NCBI RefSeq assembly: GCF_026151205.1
Contig: NC_087082.1
Span: 3,438,001 to 3,502,000 of the forward strand
Reading direction: 5' to 3'
DNA length: 64,000 bases
From: Bolinopsis microptera
Lineage: Eukaryota; Ctenophora; Tentaculata; Lobata; Bolinopsidae
Under the pieces are notes generated by a model. The model was not told where the DNA came from. It searched no databases and saw nothing but the letters and a program-made list of their open reading frames with translations. Positions 33,201 through 44,900 of the stretch are shown here, one piece after another; position 1 is the stretch's first letter, and each line of letters begins with the position of its first letter. A program made the position numbers and the translations under genes.

Positions 33201-33970
33201 ATTCAATTATTATTATTTATTTCTCATGATCCATCAGCCTAGGACTTTAATCCTCAGCTCTTAGGGCTAAGCGTCACGTCACTGTAGCCTGAACAGTGAA
33301 CACTGAAGCTCACTGTGATACAACTACTAGGTCATGAGGCACGATGCTCTGGCTGTTGTACAATGTGCAATAACATTCCTGGTGCAACACTTACGTCTTG
33401 CATAAGTCAAGAGGTTTAAAATTTTGCGCCCAAGGGTCCTGGGATACTAGATCTGAAGCAGGAACGAAGTGAATCGATTTGAGTAAGCAACTTGTAAATG
33501 TCTTAGCGCACTCTTGCGTTTAAAACAAAGGACTCATGTAGATGCGACATTTAAATATCCAATGATACGGATTAAGCAAGATAATAGAAATAAAAAATTA
33601 ACTGACGCTGCCTAGCTATATTTTAAGAATATTAGGTCATATATATATCCGTCTTATCTTTGCATTTTGCTTGTCATTTTCGCTCCAACGAACTGCCCTT
33701 TCTTCACCAATTCCGTTTTTAAATCCTTAAATCCAGAATCATTGGAAACAACTTCAATTTTCAAATACTAATGTATCCTGGCAAGCTAACGGACAGTAAT
33801 TGTACAAACAGAGGGATCCCGCAATACCTTTTTAAGAGAGCTGAACCTAGACCGCCCACAATTGGATAGCATGCGGGGTTGCGGTTCCCGAATTGTAGGT
33901 TCAAGAAAATGGTTGTAGGGGCGCCAAAAACTTTCGGGGGCGGGGGCGACCTTAAATGTTAACGTAAAAC
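30296..33970. other. Long non-coding region, part 1
   Basis: No supportable gene. GTAC-rich repeated words occur at 31020-31150 (TTGTGTACATATTG type). A hairpin with a perfect 10-bp stem (CTGGTAATTA) is at 31565-31592. A weak minus-strand open frame at 32917-33114 starts STVDYIL, faintly like a LINE endonuclease end, but is too short to call. Confidence 0.55.
31565..31592. repeat. Short perfect hairpin
   Basis: CTGGTAATTA at 31565-31574 is inverted at 31583-31592 around an 8-base loop. A further TTGGAG/CTCCAA pairing lies nearby. Function unknown. Confidence 0.6.
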
Positions 33971-36900
33971 TTAAACACTGCTCTCGGACGGCATAGGTAC
34001 AGTTGTCTCCGAGTGCTTCTTGTCAAACAATTTTAGTTTACAACCTTGTTTGTAGTTAACATAGCAGAATTGTTTATTAATCCTTTTGATGGTTCCGCCT
34101 GGTTGCGTATTTTGCACACTGCATTTACCTATATTATATGTAGTATATTGCCAAAGACCGCTGTATCTCCATTTAGTTATTTCACTTATACCCACCACAA
34201 TGAAATGACAAATATCCCCTCCCACAACTGTAAAAAAACAGAACACTCAACCCAGACCCACCTCTGTCAAAATGAGGATGGTACCGGTATAATGACTTAG
34301 GTTGAAAACACCAAACGCTGTGTTGGTGCCCAACATTCCTGTTGCCACGATTTTAATCCGATCAGCTGTTCAGCTGCAAAAAGTCACATAACTGAGCGAT
34401 GAGGTGCCTGGACATTTGATCAGACCGTACTCGTCACCACCCAAAGTAGTGACCATTGTGCAGCCCCCTGTATATAATCTAGTTGTCAAGTTAGGGTGCT
34501 TTTTCTACTCCAAATTATGCGATTCGATAAAATTAATCAATAGGTTATGGCTCCTTAGTAGCATGAAAGTGACCATGACACATAAACAGTTCTCATAAAT
34601 AAGCAAAAAGTTAGAGCTATAGTTTTTTATCGATTATAAATGCGAGAGCGCCATTAATGTGGACAGCTTGCTCCATTACGTGAGCCGTTACTTTTGAGAC
34701 AGGCCCCGTACGATCTTTTTATTGAATAAGATAGTCCGAGTCGACCCCGCCAAATTAAGCCAATAACATCAATTGGCCGATTTTTATCCAAATTGTCTGA
34801 GTCATATCTGTGATAACTCCTGACTGTGATCCAGATACAGCCGTATTTGGCTCTAACGATATCTAAATTTAAAAGTTGTTTTTATTAGGCATGTTACGGA
34901 AATATGAGTCATTAGAGACAAATAAAATGGTTGTTATCATCTCTTCTCCGCGCTAATACACTGTGAGTTATAACTTATAACACTAAATTAGCATCATTCT
35001 ATTTTACTGCTATGTTTATATCATATCTAGACTATTATTATACCCCTGGGAGTGGATATATAATATTGAATATTATGAGCATTGGAAGTAAGACTATTGA
35101 CTAATTCTTTTAATTTTCGATCTGATCTGCCCAAGCAAAACCGGCCAGCCATGCCCAACCAATCTCATATGATGTTAGAGTTAAGTAGTATTATAACCGC
35201 CTAACCCGTAAAATTATACCCAGATATCGATATTTATCATTATTAGGCCCGTTAACCGACTCAGCTCCTGCTGCTTCGTTATCAGTGGGCAGCAAGTTAT
35301 TAATTAGATTATTTATCTGAGTACACTGCGGCGTTTAATACTTATTACTTCCATGGAAACTGTTCTGCCCATCCCTAACTAAGTATATCATTCAAGAACA
35401 ATAACTATTTAATAATACATAGAAAAATTATTTAATTAGTCGTACTATAGGTATTATAAATATATATTTATAACATTCAACATTGCAAGTAGTTAACCGA
35501 TGAACCTAATCGCACTCTGTTCACGAGTCCATTATAAACGCTAACGAGCAGCTGTCCATTGGCTTTTTATCGGTCTAGTCAACCAATGCATCTGTAACGT
35601 AATTATAGTCGATAATTTTTTTAACGATTAATCCTATTTAGCCATTATATCAAGTTTTAAAGACATAAGCGACTTCTATTTTCCTGCTAACACCATAAAG
35701 TGAAAGCACCATGCAATATATGCTATAATTTATAACTTCATTAGCTTAATTGAAATGTATGGCGAACTGGCAAACAGCAGGGAACATTTTAGTTTTCTTG
35801 AAGCAGCCCATCTGATTTTTTGGATATTTTTTTAGAGGGTTTCGTCCGAATTCATTTCGATCACTCTGACGACATGCATCTAAGCAGGAAATCACAATAT
35901 TAAACCCAGTCTTTAGGACCTTAAAAACTGTTTTATCGGTTACAGTAAAAATAGCCCCAGAGTTTTAATATAGGTAGCCACTTCTTGTCACAACCATGTT
36001 GTTCATAATAGACAACCCTTCAAATTCTTTCCAGAGTTTTGTAAACAAGTTATTGATCATATTATTTAAATTGTTGAAGCATAAAATGAAAGAGCAACAA
36101 AGTTGCCAATTTTTGAAACAAATGATAATTTCTCCTGCCAAAATTGTATGAGAAATGATTATGAAGTTGGTCTGAATATTTCAATTAATTCAATTTGTCG
36201 GAGAAATTAAAATATTATGACGTAATTTAAGAAGAGTTTCAGTTTAAAGCAATGTCTAAAACTAAATATTCACACCTGAACCTGTGGGTGTCTGCAACAG
36301 CTGCACATGTCATGCTTCTACTTGACCTTTCTATCCTCCGCAGCTCTTTGTCTCGACTCTCGAGACTCCATTTCCTCCGCACGTAGTAGCACCAACCGCA
36401 ACCCTCACGTTAGTTTATCGCTACATATACTATTTATGTGCGATGCTCATAGTCACGTGGATATAATAATCTCATCACGTGTTATCATAAGCCGCGGAGG
36501 AAAGGACCTGTGATCGGTGGACATAGAATCAGACAAAACCTTCTTTGTTTTTAACTCTATCTGACGTTTATAATGGTTTTAGACTTTTTCTAATGGTTTT
36601 AGAGACTTTTGGACGCGAAGGTGTTAATACTTATACAATGTACAATATACAACTCATGATGACCTGGACATGTGGTATATTGGTCGTACCATTTCGCGCC
36701 TTTCTCTACTAGTACTTGAAAAACCATTGATCCATCAATCACAATGTCCATTATTATATAAGGTTTTAGTGTTAACTTTAACTTAAAAAATTAGCTGCTG
36801 TGTTAAAATCAGCATTAAATTAAAGGTTCATTCTTAAGGCTGTGTTAACATCTCTGATATGATAACTGCGATAGACCAATATTAAAACACGCTTGAATCC

Positions 36901-37142
36901 AAATCCTGAAGAATCACGGTCAAGGTCAATACGCAAATCTGTGTCGAAATAATCCGCGCGAACGCGCGTTATCAATTGACCTAACCATCGTTATTCGTTA
37001 ATCACCTATCTTTGAAAAGCTTAGTTTGTTTTTACCGAAGTCCATGACGCCTCCACAAAGCGCCTGATTGGTCAAGACAAAATCGCCTCTGAACAAAGCT
37101 TTGTGTGGAGCTGAAGAGGTCTTTTCTACTAATTTTCACTAC
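33971..37142. other. Long non-coding region, part 2
   Basis: AT-rich, with no gene I can support. Two minus-strand stretches look weakly exon-like: 36371-36327 (ATG GAG TCT..., donor GTCAAG) and a frame ending at 33971. Neither joins to anything. Confidence 0.5.
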
Positions 37143-37769
37143 ATCTATATTATATTTTAAACTTGACGAAATTTCCCCGGCAACGGGGACATAGAAGAAA
37201 AAACACCGAAAATCGACCTCAAAATGACCCTCTGGTGATGCCAAACCCAGCTCCCAAATGGAGTTGAAACCTCGCCATTTTTAGCAGGGTTGTAGAAAAA
37301 GGATAGGAATAGGCTATAGCATTCTTAGAATTTTGATTTAGGCTTTAGATTTTTTATAATTAACGTCGGAAGTGAGGTAAAATAACCGTTAGAATAATGT
37401 CGTTATTTTAGCAAAGGTTTACTGCGCTGTTGCGTAGCAACGTTAAAATGCACGTGCGCGAGCAATAACATCTTAACTACGCGTGTTGTTATGCTGTATG
37501 CTACGTCATAACTTCAAAACTAGCTCACATTTACGCTCACGCTATGACTTATATTCATAACTTTGGTTGTGATTGGTATTTTTTGATGCGGTAAAAAGTA
37601 TCGTTTTGGGAATCCGAATACTAACAACGCTGTCTTCATTGTTAGATAAATTTCATTATGTCTACTGTATTATAACAGAGCTGTATGATGAAGAGAAATT
37701 AAAACATAACTGATTTTTAAAATTTCCTCGAACAAAGCTTTCGACTAGCGGGTTTCTAGTATTATATAT
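37143..37769 (-). repeat. Dispersed 0.6-kb repeat, copy B
   Basis: Inverted near-identical copy of 8694-9316, about 28 kb away. Small differences only, so both copies are fairly young. Confidence 0.85.
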
Positions 37770-37816
37770 TTTACAGATGATACCAGGCATCAAAACCCGG
37801 GTTTAATGACGACTAT

Positions 37817-37945
37817 TAAAGTGCAAGTTGGCTGGTGATGCAAAGCTTAAACGGGAGCAGCATAAGGATGAAGGAAGAACTGAACTGTAACAGTTTAACA
37901 GAGATAACTTTTTGTAGTGATCTTTATCGAGCTCAACCTGCAATG
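37817..37945 (+). repeat. Direct repeat unit 1
   Basis: GGCTGGTGATGCAAAGCTTA through CGAGCTCAACCTGCAA recurs at 38905-39047 with small indels. Non-coding; family unknown. Confidence 0.8.
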
Positions 37946-38904
37946 GCGACAACTACAAGATGATTTATATCCATGAAAAGACTTACCTAGTTTGCTAGTT
38001 TATTGCTCGCTTCTCTCGCGTATAGCTCCTTTTTCTCACGCAAGCTTCCTTATTCCTGTTCAGGAAGCTTGAAAACAGCTCCGCGCACAGGGAATGGCAT
38101 GCTAGGTAATGAAAAGACGGGCAATATTGAATATTCATACTATCATACGACAGAAAAATAACCAACAAGATTAATGAATTGCGAACTCGTTATACTAAAA
38201 CTGTGGCGAAAATATCTAAAATACTGCATATTTTTTCGTTTAATTAATTATCATTATGGAACGGAAATAATAATAATATAGCATATCTTTTACTTTAGAT
38301 TAATTATCATTTAGAGTAATACCACTGCTATTGCATGGCTCTGGCAACATATCAAAAGCCGACGACTCCGTTATATATCATTAAAACTTATAACCACAAA
38401 TAGCGTTTTAAAGACTCAAGTTTAAAGAAGTGGAAATAAAGTTATCTAAACCGTGAATCGGTATACAAATTTTGAAACACCCTGTACACGACGTACCATG
38501 ACCATGTAATTTTGATATGCAGTATTGCAGTGCCCTTTGGCGGTCGTCACTACCTACAGCCTTTACCGTTTCAAATATTGAATATGCTAAATAAAAACCC
38601 AAATCCATATTCTGCCGTTTTCTGACAAATGTGTTTAAAGACTATTTTTTAAATTCTGAATTCTTTCACCCAAATTTCTTTTTTGGGTCAAGAAATATCC
38701 CTGGAAACCATTAGAATCAATCACCGCGGCTTCAAGAAACCCCCTTTTAGAACCCCTATATAATGCCAAAATTGATCAAAAATGTGTCATGAGTGCTTAA
38801 AGTATTTAAATACCTCGGATTTGTGAGCGGTATTTAAGCACTCTTCATTGTCAGAAAACACCAGCATTTGCTATAAAAATTACTGAATAATATACTTATA
38901 CAAT
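37946..38904. other. Unassigned stretch between direct repeats
   Basis: No gene found. A GAAGCTTCC-type short inverted repeat is near 38041-38075. Otherwise AT-rich. Confidence 0.45.
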
Positions 38905-39125
38905 TAAAGTGCATGGCAAGCTTGGCTGGTGATGCAAAGCTTAAACGGGAGCAGTGACATAAGCATAAGGATGAAGGAAGAACTGAACTGTAACAGTTTA
39001 ACAGAGATAAACGTTTTGTTGTGATCTTTATCGAGCTCAACCTGCAAGGGCTTACCTGGGGACCCCAGGCTATAATGTTCATGAACATATAGAGATTTGG
39101 CGGAATGACAGGCTGAGCGCCGCCC
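38905..39125 (+). repeat. Direct repeat unit 2 and flanking shared block
   Basis: Second copy of the 37817-37945 unit. It is followed by a block (ATGTTCATGAACATA, GGCGGAATGA) also found diverged at 21925-21985, so several copies of one mosaic repeat exist in the window. Confidence 0.7.
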
Positions 39126-40477
39126 AGTAAACTTATAACATTAACTACTTTAAGTACTCTAAGAAAGTACTATCGTGTAATTGTGCTGCAAAATAGCTGT
39201 TTGTTTCATTATGGGTGATCGCTTCATTTAATTGATAGTATTTGAATATTTCCGCTGTTTTAAATGTTTTAAATTTGTTGTTTTCATGCCTTCTCGTAGT
39301 CGTTCACGTTGGATGTTTTCCAACTGATGATGATTTAGATCGTCTGAAATAATTTTGTAAGCCGGAAATTATGTTCATCTAAATATTGAAATGTAAGAAT
39401 TGCGACGGTCGTATAAATTATTGCAACTTAAAAATTGATATGTTCATTATATAAGTCATTACTTCAGATTTTGAAGGGAATCTATGCGTCGCATCTAAAT
39501 ATTTCATATTTAATTTGAAACTAATTGAATAAACTTATTTTTTACTTTCATCGAATAAGAAAACACAGGAAATTAATCTATTAAAGAGAGAATAAAATTA
39601 AGATTAATTTGAATAACCATCAATAACCAATCAATAACCAATCAACAACCAATCAATAACCAATCAATAAGAATAACCAATAACCATCCCTGATACCCTA
39701 TCTTCCAATTACACGCAGAGATAAAAATACATAAATAGAAAAGTTATCAGTTTCTGTAACCCAACTATAATATTAATTAGAAACTACGCAAAAACACCTA
39801 AAACATCCCAACCACCCCACACTCTGTTATAATCACCAGCAAACAACCCCAGTATTTATATAGCCCTGCTGGGTAAGGTCACCCAGTGATTTAGGTTCAT
39901 GACGTGCTGGTAGTTCCTTAAATTCATTCAAGGTTATTAACGAATATGTTTCACAACAATGGTGTTATGCTGAAACTTAGCATGACCGTATAGCTATAAT
40001 TACTTTTCTGTGAGCCCACCTTCGAAAGATAACACTATTCAATTGTAGGGCCGTATATAAGCCATGAGGTGATATATATCTTATTTATGATATGTCTTGC
40101 GAAATCTTAAACGGGGTCAAATGACTGTTTTACAGAAATAGAATTTAGGGGTTGGTGCTATATAAATGATTAATAATAGTATCACTTGATATAAAATTAT
40201 TCAAATGGGATAGCCAATTTGTAGGTAGAATATTATAACCTCACCTTTAAATCAAGTTTAATTGTTTAAATTGCAACAGCCCCTAAACTGATATCATTCC
40301 ACTTTCTCGTTTAAAGAAGTTTACAAAATAATCTCAGGACTTGCTTACAAGTTACAACTCTAGAATCTCTCAATTTATCTTTAAATAACAAGATCAGAAT
40401 GTGAGATAAAGCAAGCTCGAAAACAACTTTTAACTCCAACAAAACATACTATGTGTTACAATAGTACTTACTACTAT
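39126..40477. other. Unassigned AT-rich stretch
   Basis: No supportable gene. A short tandem repeat with core AATAACCAATC lies at 39606-39690. Confidence 0.5.
39606..39690. repeat. Short tandem repeat with CCAAT cores
   Basis: About six imperfect 11-base units of the form AATAACCAATC. Low complexity. Confidence 0.75.
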
Positions 40478-41345
40478 TTATTTGATTAGGTTCACTGTGG
40501 CTTCTTTCGTGTATGGCCGTTGAGAGGCTGCTTTACCAATTACCATAGCCTCAGTCTTTTTATCATTGATTCTGAGACCTCCCTGGGCAGCATACATACA
40601 CAAAAGGACAGGTGTTTCTTGAAGACCCTCCTCGCTGTTATCCAGTACAACCATGTACAACCATGTCATCTGCGTAATCCGTATCTAACACCGTGATATC
40701 ATCAACAAGCGGACTGATAGATCTTTGAAAAACCGCTCCGTGAGACACCACTTTGTTGCTTTCTGTTCTCTCAGCAGCCACATTGAGGCATACATTAAAA
40801 AGCGGTGGACCGTGAATGTCTCCTTGGCCACTGCCTGAACTTACTTCAAACCATTCTGACAATTCACCGTTGTGTCTGACAGCACTGACAGTTCCATTAA
40901 AGAATGCCTGTATAATTCAGATGTATTTACATGGCAGGCCTTAATGAATGAAAGCTTTCCAAATATAATTCCTGTCGATTGAATCAAAAGCTGCCTTGAA
41001 GTCTACAAAATTTATAAACAGGGGAGATTATATTCAAGGCAGTTATGTATAATTGTGCGGAGTGAATAAATCTGATCAATGCATGCCCCGTTCTACCTGA
41101 ACCCACACTGATTGTCTCGTAGCAAACCTTCTAAACCACTCATGCGTTGTTATATGATGATTTGATACATAACAGTTTAGATGCTGTAGATCTAAGAGTG
41201 ATCCCCCTATTATTGGAGCAGTAGGAGGTATCACCCTTCTTCGGGACAATTATCACGATGCCTTTCACCAAGTCGTCAGGCACTGTTTCTTTGTTGTTGT
41301 ATTCACAAAACCACTTGCCCCTTACTTTAACTGCTCATTAGAGAT
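40478..41345 (-). pseudogene. Decayed LINE reverse transcriptase (RTE-like)
   Basis: Reading leftward from about 41345, the translation in several frames gives VPDDLVKGIVIIVPKKGD, then a RGITL block, QCGFR, VDFKAAFDSIDRNY, WFEVSSGSGQGD, DYADDMV and GLRINDKKTEAMVIG. These are the successive reverse transcriptase motifs of non-LTR elements; the wording is closest to the RTE group in my memory. At least five stops or frameshifts break it, and the endonuclease is missing. It lies just beyond the 3' end of the Rh gene. Confidence 0.85.
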
Positions 41346-41986
41346 TTCGTCAATAGTAACAAGACAAATTTAGTAAGAATCAATTGCCAAACTTATAAAG
41401 TCTTCGTTGCAGGAAATCGATTAAGGTACTTTATAGCGTAAACTGCATTACTGAGATATTTTAAACGACACCAGCTCGAAAACACTTCAGCAAAAAACCT
41501 AAAGTTTATTATTTCTGATTAAATATTTGTTTATCAGCCCTATACTTATAATCGGCCCTAGATTACGACCCAGAAAAATGAAGTAGAATACTAAAATACA
41601 CTAAAGAAATATGGAGTAATCAGTAGTTATTGTTAAGCCTTTGCCTCCATTTCGCGTACAGGTATACCAGGGTTTGCCAGCACAACGTTGGTGTCGTAAT
41701 TCCTCAACCTGTAAGAAGTCAAGTTGAAGTTTCAACTTTAGAATGCAGGTTGAGACGACGAAATCTGACACTTAAATATGAAACACACCAACGAATCAAT
41801 CAAGAAGAGCTGGAGGGGGATTGTTTAAAACATATAAGTGATACGAAAATTTTGCAGGAGCTTTCAAAATACATGTGTAAATCGTCTTCAGCTGAAAATC
41901 GTCTTCATCAAGAAGGTATTTATATTTTCAACAAAAGCGGTTATAAACGTTCATGAATTTTACCAAACTTCTGAATAGGCACTTAC

Positions 41987-44900
41987 CTAGGATCGTGGCC
42001 CTCATCGTGAATGACCCAGCAATCGTGGTCTACCAGCATGTCCTTCTTATGGACTCGTGGACAACAGGGTTGGTTCATGACCACACCTGATGAGTTTGAA
42101 TTTTAGCAACATTCAAATTAATTGTCAAAGTTTGTTTGCTGCAACGATCTCACAATACGAGGCTGAGTTACAATTTGATATGGCGGTTTATAAGGGTCAA
42201 AGCCCAAAAAATATGTTATGTGTGGCTCGCAGGCTTATTACAATTTTCTTGGTTTTGGAAAATATATCTCGGCGATTCAGTTAAATTATTTCCAAAAGTA
42301 GTTTCACTAAAAACACTAAGGCTTTTAATAGCTTACAATCCCTTTCAAATGTGAATTCTATAGTATGGATTCATACAATTCGGCACACAGCGCCGATCTA
42401 AGTTTTAGGTTAAACCTTAGAAAATCAAAATCCTTGACCGGATATAATTATCAGATAATTGTAACAGTGTGGTTCAACTTACCAGTGATGATCCCAGAGA
42501 CAATAGAGACACCGAGGGTGCAGACAATGGCAAGGATTATGTACCCGAACTGTTCCCCTTTACTTCTGGGCATATCCGCTGAAAAAGTATTTGCACGTCT
42601 GATAATCATTTCAATTTTCAGATTGTTCTAATTGGGCGTAAATACTGTAAAGCTACAAAAAGTAACTAAAATTATACGGCTCGGACCACAATAAAGATGG
42701 AATCGTTAAATGCAGGTATAATTTTAGATTAATCACAAATTAGCACTAATTGTTAAGTAAGTTATAATTACTGATTAATTACTATAACCAACCTGTTGTT
42801 TCCCATTGGGTGTTATATGAGTACAGGTAGTTGTGATTATCAGCGAGGCAAGCAAATGCGGCAAAGATAGCTCCAATCCATCCGGGGATCCCGTGCAACA
42901 TTTGTACAGCTAGAGGAGGGTTGTGTTAAATCTTAGTCGGATAACTGATTTGATTTCTTGATTGTGTCTGGTTGAGAAGTGAAACGTGGATTGAATCAGT
43001 CAATTATAGACGGTTAACAAATCAAATTAGTATCTATCATAATTGTTAAGGTGGCCTAGTCTGAAATAATTACACATGTTATAGTTATAGTTATAGCCAT
43101 ATATTAAAAAACGTCAAAAGTACTAACCAGCACTGTCGGTAATTCCTAGTCTTTCAAGGAAGGGATGGTAGAGTGCATAACCACTGCAACTGATAACTCC
43201 TCCAACTCCTCCTGCAAATACATGTCACTGTTAGTGTTACAACTTGATGTTAGGTAACAGACGTTCTACTAGATATTAGACACATCATTATTCAACGCTT
43301 TGACGGTGAGAATTTGTATATATAAAAAGTCATATAAACGTTCTCATGGTGCTTTATTGATGACGATTGACGAACATTTTGGTGAAAAGAGAAAAAAATA
43401 TATTTAAGTATTTTGTAAGTATGCAGTAGGCACAAAGCAATTCCTCAATATCTCTATTCTACATTACCTATGAGTACAGCCGTCCAAGGCTCGATGCCGA
43501 AGGGGCAAATCATTCCAATAATGACACCTCCTGCCAGTGTAGCGTTTTGTATCTCGAGCTGTAATAGTAATTATATTTCAACACTAAAATCTAAAATCTT
43601 TTTTTGAAAATTGTTTTTGAACATTTGAGCATTTTTTGACATATTTTTTTGACGGGGCATATTTCTTTCAAAGGTGCTCAGATTGGACAGTATTTCAAAG
43701 GGGTTATATTAACTAAGAGTACTACTACTCGTACAGACTACATATCAAGAAATGTAACCTTAACCACCATGGCCAAATAGTACCCAAATACTGATTCAAT
43801 ATTTGAAACACGTTTTGAGCCTTTTTGTGATGTGATATACTTTGAATAATTACAATTTATCAAATACAGAGCATCGTCTTTAAATATATGCACACTGAAC
43901 CGAGCAGCGAGATCCTTACAGTCAATAACACCCGTAAACTTGGTGGTAGTCACTGAGAGCTTAACCCTAGTCTTGAGTCTGTACTCTGTGCTACTTATAA
44001 TGACATGCTCTTCTTTTGTGTTAGACGGAGCCCCTGGATCAGCTGTACTCAGCTGTACTCAGGAGTAGGATAAAGTGATACACTTATAAAGTTATAAGCA
44101 AGGCTGTGGTTCCCGCTGAAAACAACACTCTTATCTCGTTTTGTGTATTCTGCATTTCCTGTGCTCATGTTTTTGTATCGTCTTAACCGTCAACTTCAAG
44201 TACTCTCACAGTAATGATATTATGTAGCTAGCCCGTAGAGTTTTGTTTAGTATCATCGTGATATACATACCATTTGACATATCACTTGTGCAGGAAAAAT
44301 TAATCCCGATTTACCGCGGATGTTTCCTTCCCCCAAATTCCGCGGTAAATCAGGGTTTTACTGTATTTATTTTATTTAAGCTCTGTACTGTAAAAGCACA
44401 ATCTAAGATGGGTAGTAGCACCTCTAAAACAGAAGATGAAACCACAGCGACAGCTAATTGTGATTGGACCGGAGATTTCAAGTAAGAATTTGTGCTCATT
44501 CTTATCTGTAATTTATAGTAGAAAACTTTTCTTAATAAGAAAACTTTTCTTAATAAGAAAAGTAGAATTAATCTTTTTTTGCAAAGATGCTTTCAAGTTT
44601 GAGTATATCTGGGATTTAAGATTCTTCGTCAAACGTCACTTGAGTGAAAAATAAGTAATGGTTTTTAATTTCTTTAAAAATATCGAAACGAAATAATCGT
44701 GAAGTATATCATTTCTAGGTATAAATCCTACGTTGAAGACGAAGGATTAGATAGTGTGCAGGAACACATTGACAACGATAAAATAGGCGGCGTGTTCCTT
44801 TACACCACACCTCTGATCCAAAATCATTTGAAAGCCGAATCCACAAAACCTTGTCATGTTTACGTGGTGTTTTACACAGAAACAAAGAGAGGAAAATACT

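Noticed and set aside
36327-36371. Minus-strand ATG exon-like segment ending in GTCAAG
   Set aside because: 45 bases, no downstream exon in phase could be found, and the other strand is equally open.
41630-41956. 108-codon plus-strand frame just beyond the Rh 3' exons
   Set aside because: Reasonable composition but no motif I recognise and no matching exon; it overlaps the likely position of the last Rh exon on the other strand.
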